Source: JBHHUI01 sp965248775
GTDB taxonomy: Bacteria; Chloroflexota; Anaerolineae; Anaerolineales; JBHHUI01
Direction: 5' to 3'
NCBI GenBank assembly: GCA_965248775.1
Contig: OZ252150.1
Span: 620,001-684,000, forward strand
Length of the DNA stretch: 64,000 nt
Positions within the stretch are counted from its first letter, which is position 1. Each line of letters opens with the position of its first letter. A program made the translations under genes and the position numbers. The notes under the pieces were generated by a model that was not told the DNA's origin, did no database searches, and saw nothing but the letters and a program-made list of their open reading frames with translations. Below, piece by piece: positions 35,135-43,186 of the stretch.

Positions 35135-36082
35135 TCAAAAGCCGGATTGGAGTAGGGCGATCAATGGTGTGAGCACGATTGGACTCCCCAGTGTGGTTGC
35201 AAATACTGCGCCAGTGACCAAGGCCGGCTCGGCATCGTATTCGAGCGCAACGATGGATGTAATGACCGCTGTTGGCATCGAAGCCTCAACGATGGCAGCC
35301 TGCCGTGCCGGACCTGCCAGTTGAAATGCGTGAGCCAGGATAAACGCGATCAGGGGTGCAGCGATCAGTCGTAATCCAACTGCCAAACCAATCCAGGACA
35401 GCCTATCAGGGCGTGCTGCTTTTCCAAGTTGCATCCCGAGCAAAATTAACATCACTGGAATTGAAGCTTCTGCAAGCAGACTGATAGGGCGGACGATCGG
35501 GGTGGGGATTGTGATGCCAAAACTCAGGGAAATTCCAGCGGCAGCAAGTGCGTACAGGGCGGGAACCTTAAGAACACCGCGTAACGCTTCCGCCCGAGTT
35601 GCACGGCCACTTGATGCAATAAATACACCGACGCTGTAAATAAGAAATGTACTGGTGCTGAAATAAATCAGGGCATTTGCCAGGCCTGCCTCACCGAATG
35701 CAAAAAAATTGAGCGGCAGTCCGTAGTTTCCACCGTTAACGAACATGCCTGTGAGCATGAGCGCTCCTGTCAAACTGCGGTTGAAACGGAATATGCGCGC
35801 TGCAATCCAGGCGAGGATTCCCGAGATTGCCACCGCCGAGATGGTGAATCCAACCATGTGCCACAAGGCAGGGCCACCTAGTTCGGCTTGTGTGAGGCCA
35901 GTAAATACTAGGCAGGGGCTAAATACGTAGAATGCAACGCGAGCGAGGGTTTTTAGGTCCGGTTGAAATACCCTTCCGAAGAGGTAGCCAATTCCTGCCG
36001 AGAAAAAAATAGGGGTGAGATGATTTAGGAAGATATCGAGTAGCAGCCGAGCACTAAGCCATCCCGGGCTGCTCAATGCCAA
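35135..36082 (-). CDS. AEC-family transporter (auxin efflux carrier fold)
   Basis: 315 residues, ten transmembrane helices in the pattern of the AEC family: IFFSAGIGYLFGRVFQPDLKTLARVAFYVFSPCLVF at the N-terminus (in short blocks: IGYLFGRVFQPD, YVFSPCLVFTGL), GMFVNGGNYGLPLN in the first crossover and MPTAVITSIVALEYDAEP near the C-terminus. Such carriers export organic anions or similar solutes; the substrate is unknown. It overlaps the HEAT-repeat gene by 10 bases and ends 1 base before the metalloprotease start, so it is firmly within the operon. Confidence 0.85.
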   Translation of the reverse strand: MALSSPGWLSARLLLDIFLNHLTPIFFSAGIGYLFGRVFQPDLKTLARVAFYVFSPCLVFTGLTQAELGGPALWHMVGFTISAVAISGILAWIAARIFRFNRSLTGALMLTGMFVNGGNYGLPLNFFAFGEAGLANALIYFSTSTFLIYSVGVFIASSGRATRAEALRGVLKVPALYALAAAGISLSFGITIPTPIVRPISLLAEASIPVMLILLGMQLGKAARPDRLSWIGLAVGLRLIAAPLIAFILAHAFQLAGPARQAAIVEASMPTAVITSIVALEYDAEPALVTGAVFATTLGSPIVLTPLIALLQSGF

Positions 36083-37101
36083 ATTTCCTCGTCCTCGCTG
36101 TCCATCAAGTTATTCGGATTACCAGCATCCAGAACACCTAAATCGAGTACACCTTCCATGAGTTCAATATTCGCCAAAGCTTCATCGACCAGGGCTTGAA
36201 TTTCGTCATCGTCTTTTGCAACTGCCTGTAACTCTAGCAGCGCTGAGCGGGCATTGCCGCCGCCAATCTCTCCCAATGCCCAGATTGCAACGGATTGCAA
36301 TTCGGCGCAGGTGCTGTAGATCAGTTCTCCAACTTCTATCTCAGCGGATTTAAGTTCTAATTCTCCGGCAGCGCGGGCGGCTTCGATTTGGATTTGTTCG
36401 GAAGAATGCTCTAACGCGGAATAAATCTGTTCATCCCAACGATTCGAATCTGCATTGCGCCCCATTGCCCGCAAAGCACTGGCTTGCCAGTCTTCGTCTG
36501 GAGTTTGCCAGGCGATCTGGATTCGCTCGGGCACTTCAGCAAGGTTGGAGAATCCAAGAGATTCAAGTGCTGCCTGCCGAACAGTTGAGGATTCATCTGC
36601 AACTTCGGCGATTAAAAGAGCCTCCGTGACAATTTGGAATTTTGGTGCCGGAATCTCTTCGAGCGCGCCGAGATATACAAATGTTCCAAGACAATGTGCA
36701 GCGGCAGAACGGGTTTTGGCATGCCCATCGTCCTGGAGAATATTAATCAACGGCTCGATGAGTGCTGGTTCTTCCTCCGTTGAAAGGTTAATAACGGCTG
36801 CTGCGCGTACGTCACCGTCTGGGTCTTGAAGTGCGACTTGCGAAACTTGCCGAAAGACAAGCTCAAACCGTTCGGCAGCGATAGAGCCGAGCGTCTCCAT
36901 AATCTCTTGGCGACGCTGGGTATCAATTTGCGCCCAGTTCGAATTGAATTGAGAGAGCTCTTCGCCTTCTAAATTTGAGAGTTGATAAAGAACTTTCAAC
37001 TCGAGTGGCTCTGATGTGTCCGCGAGACTTACGAGCACTTGACCAAAATCGAAGGGTTCATCCTGAGAGTCTGCGTCGATGTCCATGATCCTTAATTTCA
37101 A
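36073..37101 (-). CDS. HEAT-repeat protein
   Basis: 342 residues, soluble, acidic. Seven to eight HEAT-like helical repeats, for example DPDGDVRAAAVINLS, GHAKTRSAAAHCLGTF, DESSTVRQAALESLGFSN, DEDWQASALRAMGRNAD, SEQIQIEAARAAGELE and ELQSVAIWALGEIGG. These make a protein-interaction scaffold; no catalytic motif is visible. It starts five bases after rseP and overlaps the AEC gene, so it may assist the membrane proteins of this operon. Confidence 0.8.
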   Translation of the reverse strand: MKLRIMDIDADSQDEPFDFGQVLVSLADTSEPLELKVLYQLSNLEGEELSQFNSNWAQIDTQRRQEIMETLGSIAAERFELVFRQVSQVALQDPDGDVRAAAVINLSTEEEPALIEPLINILQDDGHAKTRSAAAHCLGTFVYLGALEEIPAPKFQIVTEALLIAEVADESSTVRQAALESLGFSNLAEVPERIQIAWQTPDEDWQASALRAMGRNADSNRWDEQIYSALEHSSEQIQIEAARAAGELELKSAEIEVGELIYSTCAELQSVAIWALGEIGGGNARSALLELQAVAKDDDEIQALVDEALANIELMEGVLDLGVLDAGNPNNLMDSEDEEIWH

Positions 37102-37106
37102 CGAAT

Positions 37107-38159
37107 TTACTGCGCCGGGAAGATGGGATTTACGATGTCTTGAACGACCAGCACGACCATGAGGAACAGCAGCATCGCCAATCCGACAAAATGTACCAAT
37201 CCTTCACGCTCTGGTGCAATGCGGCGACCACGGATCGCCTCCACGAGAACGAAGAGGATGCGACCGCCGTCCAGTGCAGGTAGCGGTAGCAAATTCGTGA
37301 TTGCGAGCGCCAGACTCACCAGGGCGACGATTTGCAGCACCGGAAAGAGCGCATTTAATTCAAAAGCCGCTTCTACGGCCTGATCGTTGATCGCCTTCAG
37401 CCCCACTGGGCTGACCAGCCGCACCTCTTCGGGATCGATCTGTTGCGTGATTAACCGCACCGGTAGCAGCGCCATCTCTCTAATCTGAAAACCGATCTCG
37501 GAACCGGCCCGTCCCATCGCACGTGGAAGTGAATAAGATACGATCTCCCACGAAAGTCCAATCCCCATCGGTCCTTGCCCCTCTGGCCACACGGTTCGCG
37601 GCGTTACGACAGTTTCCTGTGCTTCGCCAGCTCTGAGGAATTCCAGAGCGATTGGCTCACCCAGGTTATCGTGGGTTTTGGCGATCAACTCCGACGGGAT
37701 GTGAATACTGGAACCATTTGCATTCGTTACGATATCTCCTGCGCGCAGGCCGGCTTCTGCGGCCGGTGTATCCGGCTCGACGATGCTTACCATGACCTGA
37801 TCGGGCCAGCCAGTTACAAAGCCAAAGGATAGAACCAGGAAGGCCACAAGAATGTTCATGCCCGGCCCAGCTGCAAGCACGAAGATGCGATGCCGTTTCG
37901 GTGCGGCTGCCAGCCCTCCCTTTACATGGGGATCATCCTCCCCAATTGGACGCACAAAGCCGCCAAAGGGGATCCAGTTAAGGGTGAACTCTGTCTCCTG
38001 CCATTGCCCAAGTTTTACAAGCCGGGGTGGGAAGCCAATGCCGAACTCTTTGACCTTGACTCCAACACGTTTGGCGGCCAGAAAGTGGCCGAGTTCATGA
38101 AAGAAAACCAGGCCCCCAAGTACCAAGATGAAGATGAGCAGATCACGGATACCATCCAT
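37107..38159 (-). CDS. rseP: RseP-family site-2 intramembrane metalloprotease
   Basis: 350 residues. M50 protease that cuts transmembrane substrates such as anti-sigma factors. Zinc motif VFFHELGHFLAAKRVGV (HExxH) in the first helix, the GIGFPPRL and IPFGGFVRP loop, a single PDZ domain (about 120-200: VEPDTPAAEAGLRAGDIVTNANG) and the second zinc-ligand motif LLPLPALDGGRILFVLVE (LDG). Four transmembrane helices. No dxr, uppS or ispC neighbours as in many bacteria; instead it heads an operon with a HEAT protein, AEC carrier and external metalloprotease. A TATAAT lies 42 bases upstream. Confidence 0.92.
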   Translation of the reverse strand: MDGIRDLLIFILVLGGLVFFHELGHFLAAKRVGVKVKEFGIGFPPRLVKLGQWQETEFTLNWIPFGGFVRPIGEDDPHVKGGLAAAPKRHRIFVLAAGPGMNILVAFLVLSFGFVTGWPDQVMVSIVEPDTPAAEAGLRAGDIVTNANGSSIHIPSELIAKTHDNLGEPIALEFLRAGEAQETVVTPRTVWPEGQGPMGIGLSWEIVSYSLPRAMGRAGSEIGFQIREMALLPVRLITQQIDPEEVRLVSPVGLKAINDQAVEAAFELNALFPVLQIVALVSLALAITNLLPLPALDGGRILFVLVEAIRGRRIAPEREGLVHFVGLAMLLFLMVVLVVQDIVNPIFPAQ

Positions 38160-38201
38160 TTTGATGAAACCTTTCGTCCAATACCACTACACAATGGCCT
38201 G

Positions 38202-38207
38202 ATTATA
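38202..38207 (-). promoter_or_regulatory. -10 box of the rseP operon
   Basis: ATTATA on the plus strand reads TATAAT on the minus strand, about 42 bases before the rseP ATG. An IS lies 67 bases further upstream (from 38275). Confidence 0.4.
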
Positions 38208-39188
38208 TCCACAAAGAATCTTAGTGACAAAATATTAACATCTGTATAAAAGAATCTGAGTGTCAATATATTTACTCGAGTGTTGTGATTTGAGTGATCT
38301 TAGGGCATATTCGGCCGATGCAACTTCCCATCGTAAAACCGGCTCCCATCGTATCAGAGCACAGCGCCAGCTTTCGCGGGGTGTTTGAAAACCGCTGTCA
38401 GTTCCGGCATTTCGAGAATTATCTAACCGGACTGCTTGTGTTGAAGAACAAGTCGATGGCGAACATGACGCGCTGCCTGTTGGATAGCGCTGACAAGACC
38501 AACCTGTCGCGCTTCTTGTCGGAAGCGAACTGGGATGCCGCGGAACTGAACCAGGAACGCATTGCATACTTATTCCAGCAAACCAAGCGTCAGCGCCAGG
38601 GCGCCCGCAAATCGATGCTGGCCATCGATGATACTTTGTGCGAGCACGTCGGCAGTCTGTTCGAATACATTGACCAACATTACAACCACGGCAACCACAT
38701 GTATCCGCTAGCGCACAATCTGGTCACCGGCCACTACATCAGCGGCGCGGTTCGCTTTCCGGCCGACTGGCGACTGTACCGGCGCTACGAAGAAGTCACC
38801 GACTGGGAAGCGTTCGTCAAGAAACTGTTGCCCGACGCTACGATCCCGAAAACCAAGAAGGAGCGTAATCGCTTCAAACGTCAAGTCGCACCCACCTTGC
38901 TGGCCGACCCAGAGTTCCGGGCTCTGGACGAATCTTTTCAGACCAAGATTTCGCTGGCGGCTGAACTGGTCAAGGCGGCGCTGGCGCACGATTTGCCCTT
39001 TGAAACGGTGCTGTTCGACGCCTGGTACCTGGCACCCGAATTGCTCGAAGTTCTCAGTGCGCATGGCAAGCACTGGATCAGCCTGCTGAAAAACAACCGC
39101 AACCTTATCACCAACAGCTTTGTGCTCCAGGATGCTTCCGGCGAACGCATGCGCTTTGATGGTCCGCACATCAAGGTGCAGGACCTAG

Positions 39189-40774
39189 CAGTTTGTCGGA
39201 GAGACAAGTACTTTTACAACATGAATAGCCCTACAGGGCAAAATGAGCAGTTGATTGCGACAAAACAAGCGTAAAACAGTGTGCATTTCATGGAGGGCAA
39301 ACCACCTTCTCTCAGCGAGTAGCAGGCGCGCCAAAGCAGCCCCGGCTAAAGCACACCCTTTGCTTGGTAGAGGGTGTGCATGCGTTTGAGGTTGAACGCT
39401 AGGCAGACCAGACACCATTCCCCGGCTGCTGCCAGCAGGCCGCGCAGAGAAAACTGGCGGAAGCCCAGGACTTCCTTGATGATACCAATGACGGGTTCCA
39501 CTGTGCATTTGCGTAAACGGTAGCTGGCTTTGCCGATTTCGGTTTGTAGTTTGTAAGCCATCTTGACTTTCGGACTGGCATCTTCCGGTGGCGGAGCAGG
39601 CATTTGTTCAAAGAAGGTACGCCAGCTTTTGTGGTGAGGTTCGCGACCGGTAGCAATGTAAGGATCAATGCCAAGCTTCTCAAGTGCTGCGATGTTCGCT
39701 TTGCTGAAATATCCATAATCCAAAGCGGCAGCCTTTGGTTTGCCTACTTTTGGAGAGATGGCATCCAGGGTTGGCTCAGCTTCTTTTTTGTCATTCGGAT
39801 GGTTCGAAAGTGAAGGCGCCACAATCAAGAGGCTCTCCTGCTCCACAGCAACTTGAACGTTGTAATGCTGGTCGAAGCCATTATTGGTGCTGTTTTTCAT
39901 GATGCGAGAGTCCGGATCAGTGAAGTTGTACTGATCTTTGTCCCGTGGTCCCGGCTGCGGTGGTTTCGGTTTGCGACCTCGGGGTTTATGCCCAGTTTTG
40001 CGAGACTTTTCTTCCCGCTCACGCTGTTTGGCTTCGTATTCAGCCCTCTCGGCTGCATATCGTTCCTGCGCACGGGCTTCTAAGACGGCTTTGGCTTCTG
40101 CCAGATTTGCCAAACGTTTCTTGCGAATGGCAATTTCGTCTTCAATGACGAGCCCTTCCGGCAACTGGAGATCACCCTGATCAGCTTGCTCACCGAGTTC
40201 GAAGAGTTTGTTCACTTCCTGGCGCAGTTGGGTCTCTAGTTTTATCAGACGCTTGTAACTGACCGCTTTGCTCTTGGATGCATCAGCATGCACCTTGCTA
40301 CCATCCAGACTGATATTACCCAACTTCAGCACCTCAGCAACTTGGGCCAGGAGCAAGATCTGCACAAATAACTCTTGGATCGCAGCCAGAAAGGTTTTGC
40401 GAAAGTTGGCAATTGTGTCGTGGTCAGGATGCAGCCCACTGGCAATATAGCGGAATGGGATACTCTCATAGGTGGCTTTCTCAATCTTACGAGAACTGAA
40501 CACCCCGTTGGCATAACCATAGAAGAGCAATCCCAACAGGATCTCTGGCGCAATAGGTTGACCACCCGTCGGTGCATATTGTGCATAGATCATACCCAAA
40601 TCCAACTGGGCGATAACATCCACCACAAATCGTGCCAAATGATTGGATGGCAGGGCTTCTTCCAGACTGATTGTCTGTTTGAGCATCACTTCGTAATTGG
40701 GTTTCTTGAATTTTCTAGCCATGCCCGTAGATTATCACCGATTTCGCTATCTCAGGTTGCTCTCCGACAAACTG
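39189..40774 (-). mobile_element. IS1182-family insertion sequence nested in the outer transposase (1586 bp)
   Basis: Ends are CAGTTTGTCGGAGAG and its inverted complement CTCTCCGACAAACTG. The palindromic 4-base CTAG flanks it at 39185-39188 and 40775-40778, fitting the palindromic target preference of this family. It carries one transposase on the minus strand. Confidence 0.92.
39346..40722 (-). CDS. IS1182-family transposase
   Basis: 458 residues, intact. N-terminal DUF772-like region (SLEEALPSNHLARFVVDVIAQLDL, given as LPSNHLARFVVDVI; GGQPIAPEILLGLLFYGYANGV; SSRKIEKATYESIPFRYI; HPDHDTIANFRK), first catalytic Asp in NISLDGSKVHADASKSK, a charged coiled linker (about 195-255, many Lys/Arg/Glu), then DPDSRIMKNSTNNGFDQHYNVQ, second Asp in AAALDYGYFS and the Glu in VEPVIGIIKEVLGFRQFSLRG. 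This is the usual layout of IS1182 transposases. The gene appears functional, so this element is potentially mobile. Confidence 0.92.
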   Translation of the reverse strand: MARKFKKPNYEVMLKQTISLEEALPSNHLARFVVDVIAQLDLGMIYAQYAPTGGQPIAPEILLGLLFYGYANGVFSSRKIEKATYESIPFRYIASGLHPDHDTIANFRKTFLAAIQELFVQILLLAQVAEVLKLGNISLDGSKVHADASKSKAVSYKRLIKLETQLRQEVNKLFELGEQADQGDLQLPEGLVIEDEIAIRKKRLANLAEAKAVLEARAQERYAAERAEYEAKQREREEKSRKTGHKPRGRKPKPPQPGPRDKDQYNFTDPDSRIMKNSTNNGFDQHYNVQVAVEQESLLIVAPSLSNHPNDKKEAEPTLDAISPKVGKPKAAALDYGYFSKANIAALEKLGIDPYIATGREPHHKSWRTFFEQMPAPPPEDASPKVKMAYKLQTEIGKASYRLRKCTVEPVIGIIKEVLGFRQFSLRGLLAAAGEWCLVCLAFNLKRMHTLYQAKGVL

Positions 40775-41363
40775 CTAGTGCCGCTTATCCCACCTTCCGC
40801 TTTCAAACCGATGCAAGTGGGCGAGCAGACCTACTACTGCTTCAGCAAGAATGTACGCATCCCGACTTTGGGGAAGGTACGGCTGGTCATCAGCTTTGCC
40901 AAGCCTGATTTAACCGGCACCTATGCCGTGCTGGTCAGCAGCCATCTCAGTTGGGATGCCAAGAAGATCATCGCAACCTATCTGCTCCGTTGGCCGATTG
41001 AGACCTTTTATCAAGACGCCAAACAGAACCTGGGGCTCCACGAATATCGCATGCGCTCGGCCGCCGCCATTCATAAGCACTGGTCACTGGTCTTCGTGGC
41101 CTATTCGTTCCTGCACCTGCACTGTTTGCCCACATCGCGTCGTGACAAGGTCTGCGCGCCCATCCAATCCATCGGGCAGGTTATTCGCCAACAAAGCCAG
41201 CAGCTAATCGAAGCATTGATCTTGCAGGCTCACGGCTCTCTGTCTGACGGTACTGACGAGCAACAAGTCTTCTCGTACTTATTCGCCAAGCAGGCTTACT
41301 CTTTGGCTGCTTGAGCCTTTTCACTCAAATCACAACACTCGAGATATTTACATCTCTATCGGG

Positions 41364-41369
41364 TATAAT
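41364..41369 (+). promoter_or_regulatory. -10 box of the SH3/GH gene, beside an IS end
   Basis: TATAAT about 72 bases before the start. The expected -35 at about 41341-41346 falls on the border of the outer IS, so the insertion has replaced or altered the original -35. The leader has a GCCCGC/GCGGGC hairpin at 41373-41393. Confidence 0.45.
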
Positions 41370-41441
41370 TTTGCCCGCTCTTCGTAGGCGGGCTAATTTG
41401 TTTGCGAATCGCGTTATCATCTCTCCCGGAGGTTAGTGTCC

Positions 41442-43100
41442 ATGTCTGGAAAAACGAAACCGTTTGCCGCGTTGCTGTTATCAATCCTGTTATGTTCTAC
41501 TATCGTTGCGTCCGTCGCAGCGCAGTCAGCGATATGGTTCGATATCACCGTCCCGAGTGTATATGCGCGCAGTGAACCAGATTGGGCGGCCAACCGGGTG
41601 GCATCGCTGTTCAATGGAGACGTAGCTCGTGTGATCGGCAAGAATGCAGATGGTACCTGGTTACAGGTAGAAGTCAGCGGTCTGGCGCCATCGGGCTGGG
41701 TCTATTTCACGGTTGGCGAAGTGCTTGGCGATATAGATACCGTGCCGGTCGTGGACTCTTCAACAGCAAGCACTTCAACATCTGTCTCCCCACCAACAGT
41801 GACAACGCAGACAATCACGAGTTCGGTCACCAGCATCCGCATCGAGATCAGTGCGCCGAGTACTTACGCACGAAGTGGGCCGGGCTTCACCAATATGCGG
41901 GTTGCCTCACTTTTTCAAGGCGAGAACTATTTTGCCAATGGGCGCAACGATCTCGGAACATGGCTCAGAGTAATCGTGCCGGGGGCCGGCATTCTGTGGG
42001 TATCGACTTTCGTTCTGGTAGCTGGCAGCAATTTTGGGTTGCTGCCTGTTGTATCTGCAGAAGCCTCAACTAACACGACACCGGTAACAACCACTAGCAC
42101 GTCGCCAACAATCGCGGTGCCGGTCGCGGTAGCGGCACCTTCGTCTTCTTTGGGAGGATTCGAATTGGGCGGCCAAGTGCATGGCTTTGGCAGTGATGCA
42201 GTCAGCGCAATGCGACGTTCTGGAATGACATGGGTCAAACGGCAGGCACGTTGGGCTCCGGGAACCCCCGCAAGCGCGCACATCGGGCTGATCGAGGAAG
42301 CACACGCCCGCAGTTTCAAGATACTTTTGAGCGTGACAGGTAGCTCACTCGATGATGCCGTCCCGGCAAATTTCCCGGACTTTGCTCAGCTCGTTGCGGA
42401 ATTGGCTGCCGCGGGTGCGGATGCGATCGAAGTTTGGAACGAGCAGAATATCATCCGCGGAGATGGGGAGAGCATTATCCTGCCCTCAACGTTTGCCAAC
42501 CTCATGGCACACGCCTATCCTGCAATCAAGGCAGCAAACCCCGGGACGATCGTTATCTCTGGCGCACCTGCCCCGACTGGATTCTTCGGCGGCTGTTCAA
42601 CGCTGGGCTGTGATGACAATCACTTCATCGCAGGCTTCGTTACAGCTGGTGGCTTGGCGTACACCGATTGCCTCGGTATTCATTACAACGAAGGCATCAT
42701 CAGCCCAACATTATCTTCTGGCGATCCACGCGGTGCCTCCACCCACTACACACGTTACTACCAGGGCATGGTGGATACCTACAACGCCTTAGCCGGTGGG
42801 CAGCGCCCGCTTTGTTTCACGGAACTCGGCTATCTTTCAGGTGAAGATTGGGGATTCATTCCAGGCGCTTATCTATGGCGACCACCGTTTAACATGATGG
42901 TTGCTGAGCATGCGCAATACCTTGCAGAAGCAACTTCTCTCTCTCGCTCGCAAGGTAAAGTGCGCTTGCTCATCGTCTTCAATGTGGACCTCACATTCTA
43001 TGGCGATGATCCACAGGGTGGCTATGCGATAATTCGGACCCGGCTGGGTGGAGATTGCCCTGCCTGCGCCACCCTCGGAGCGGTGATGGGAGCCAGCTGA
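41442..43100 (+). CDS. Secreted protein: two SH3 domains and a clan GH-A glycosidase-like domain
   Basis: 552 residues from ATG 41442, nine bases after GGAGG (a GTG at 41436 is also possible). Signal peptide (FAALLLSILLCSTIVASVAAQ), then two bacterial SH3 domains (about 30-95: VPSVYARSEPDWAANRVASLF; about 125-190: APSTYARSGPGFTNMRVASLF, given as short forms YARSEPDW and YARSGPGF), Ser/Thr linkers, and a barrel with FELGGQVHGFG, GMTWVKRQARW, DAIEVWNEQNI (acid/base), CLGIHYNEGI and LCFTELGYLS (nucleophile). SH3 domains likely bind cell-wall peptides, placing the enzyme at the surface. Related in fold, not closely in sequence, to the two GH-A-like proteins at 25-28 kb. Substrate unknown. Confidence 0.8.
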   Translation: MSGKTKPFAALLLSILLCSTIVASVAAQSAIWFDITVPSVYARSEPDWAANRVASLFNGDVARVIGKNADGTWLQVEVSGLAPSGWVYFTVGEVLGDIDTVPVVDSSTASTSTSVSPPTVTTQTITSSVTSIRIEISAPSTYARSGPGFTNMRVASLFQGENYFANGRNDLGTWLRVIVPGAGILWVSTFVLVAGSNFGLLPVVSAEASTNTTPVTTTSTSPTIAVPVAVAAPSSSLGGFELGGQVHGFGSDAVSAMRRSGMTWVKRQARWAPGTPASAHIGLIEEAHARSFKILLSVTGSSLDDAVPANFPDFAQLVAELAAAGADAIEVWNEQNIIRGDGESIILPSTFANLMAHAYPAIKAANPGTIVISGAPAPTGFFGGCSTLGCDDNHFIAGFVTAGGLAYTDCLGIHYNEGIISPTLSSGDPRGASTHYTRYYQGMVDTYNALAGGQRPLCFTELGYLSGEDWGFIPGAYLWRPPFNMMVAEHAQYLAEATSLSRSQGKVRLLIVFNVDLTFYGDDPQGGYAIIRTRLGGDCPACATLGAVMGAS

Positions 43101-43137
43101 TTTGAAGCTAGGGCAACGATAATATCTGTACGATCTT

Positions 43138-43169
43138 AGGCGCCGGCCCTTGTTGAAGTACCGGCGCCT
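43138..43169 (+). terminator. Terminator of the SH3/GH gene
   Basis: AGGCGCCGG (43138-43146) and CCGGCGCCT (43161-43169), 14-base loop, followed by TCGTTATAATA. It lies immediately before the pucR -10 box, so read-through and pucR initiation could interact. Confidence 0.7.
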
Positions 43170-43173
43170 TCGT

Positions 43174-43179
43174 TATAAT
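43174..43179 (+). promoter_or_regulatory. -10 box of pucR, leaderless geometry
   Basis: TATAAT ends seven bases before the ATG at 43187. A TTGAAG at 43153-43158 is only 15 bases away, so the -35 is uncertain. Confidence 0.5.
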
Positions 43180-43186
43180 AGGCACT

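Larger units (their letters stand above)
38318..41314 (+). pseudogene. DDE transposase of the outer IS, interrupted by the inner IS
   Basis: Joining 38318-39188 to the bases after 40778 gives an uninterrupted protein: ...GPHIKVQDL|VPLIPPSAFKPMQ... ending LFAKQAYSLAA. DDE residues are visible: MLAIDDTLCEHVG (first Asp), ETVLFDAWYLAPE (second Asp) and LLRWPIETFYQDAKQNLGL (Glu, with the YxxR-x-K-like pattern of IS4-superfamily). The N-terminal part (RCQFRHFENYLTGLLV, KTNLSRFLSEANWD) is the helical domain of IS701-like transposases. The element cannot move on its own while interrupted, but precise loss of the inner IS would restore it. Confidence 0.9.
38275..41343 (+). mobile_element. IS701/IS4-type insertion sequence carrying a nested IS
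   Basis: Both ends read CTCGAGTGTTGTGATTTGAGTGA (here split: CTCGAGTGTTG, TGATTTGAGTGA) in inverted orientation. The 7-base ATATTTA is present at 38268-38274 and 41344-41350, the likely target duplication; because the end CTCGAG is palindromic the exact border could shift by a base or two. Without the nested element it would be about 1.48 kb. It sits in the intergenic region between rseP and the SH3/GH gene, just before the latter's promoter. Confidence 0.85.
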
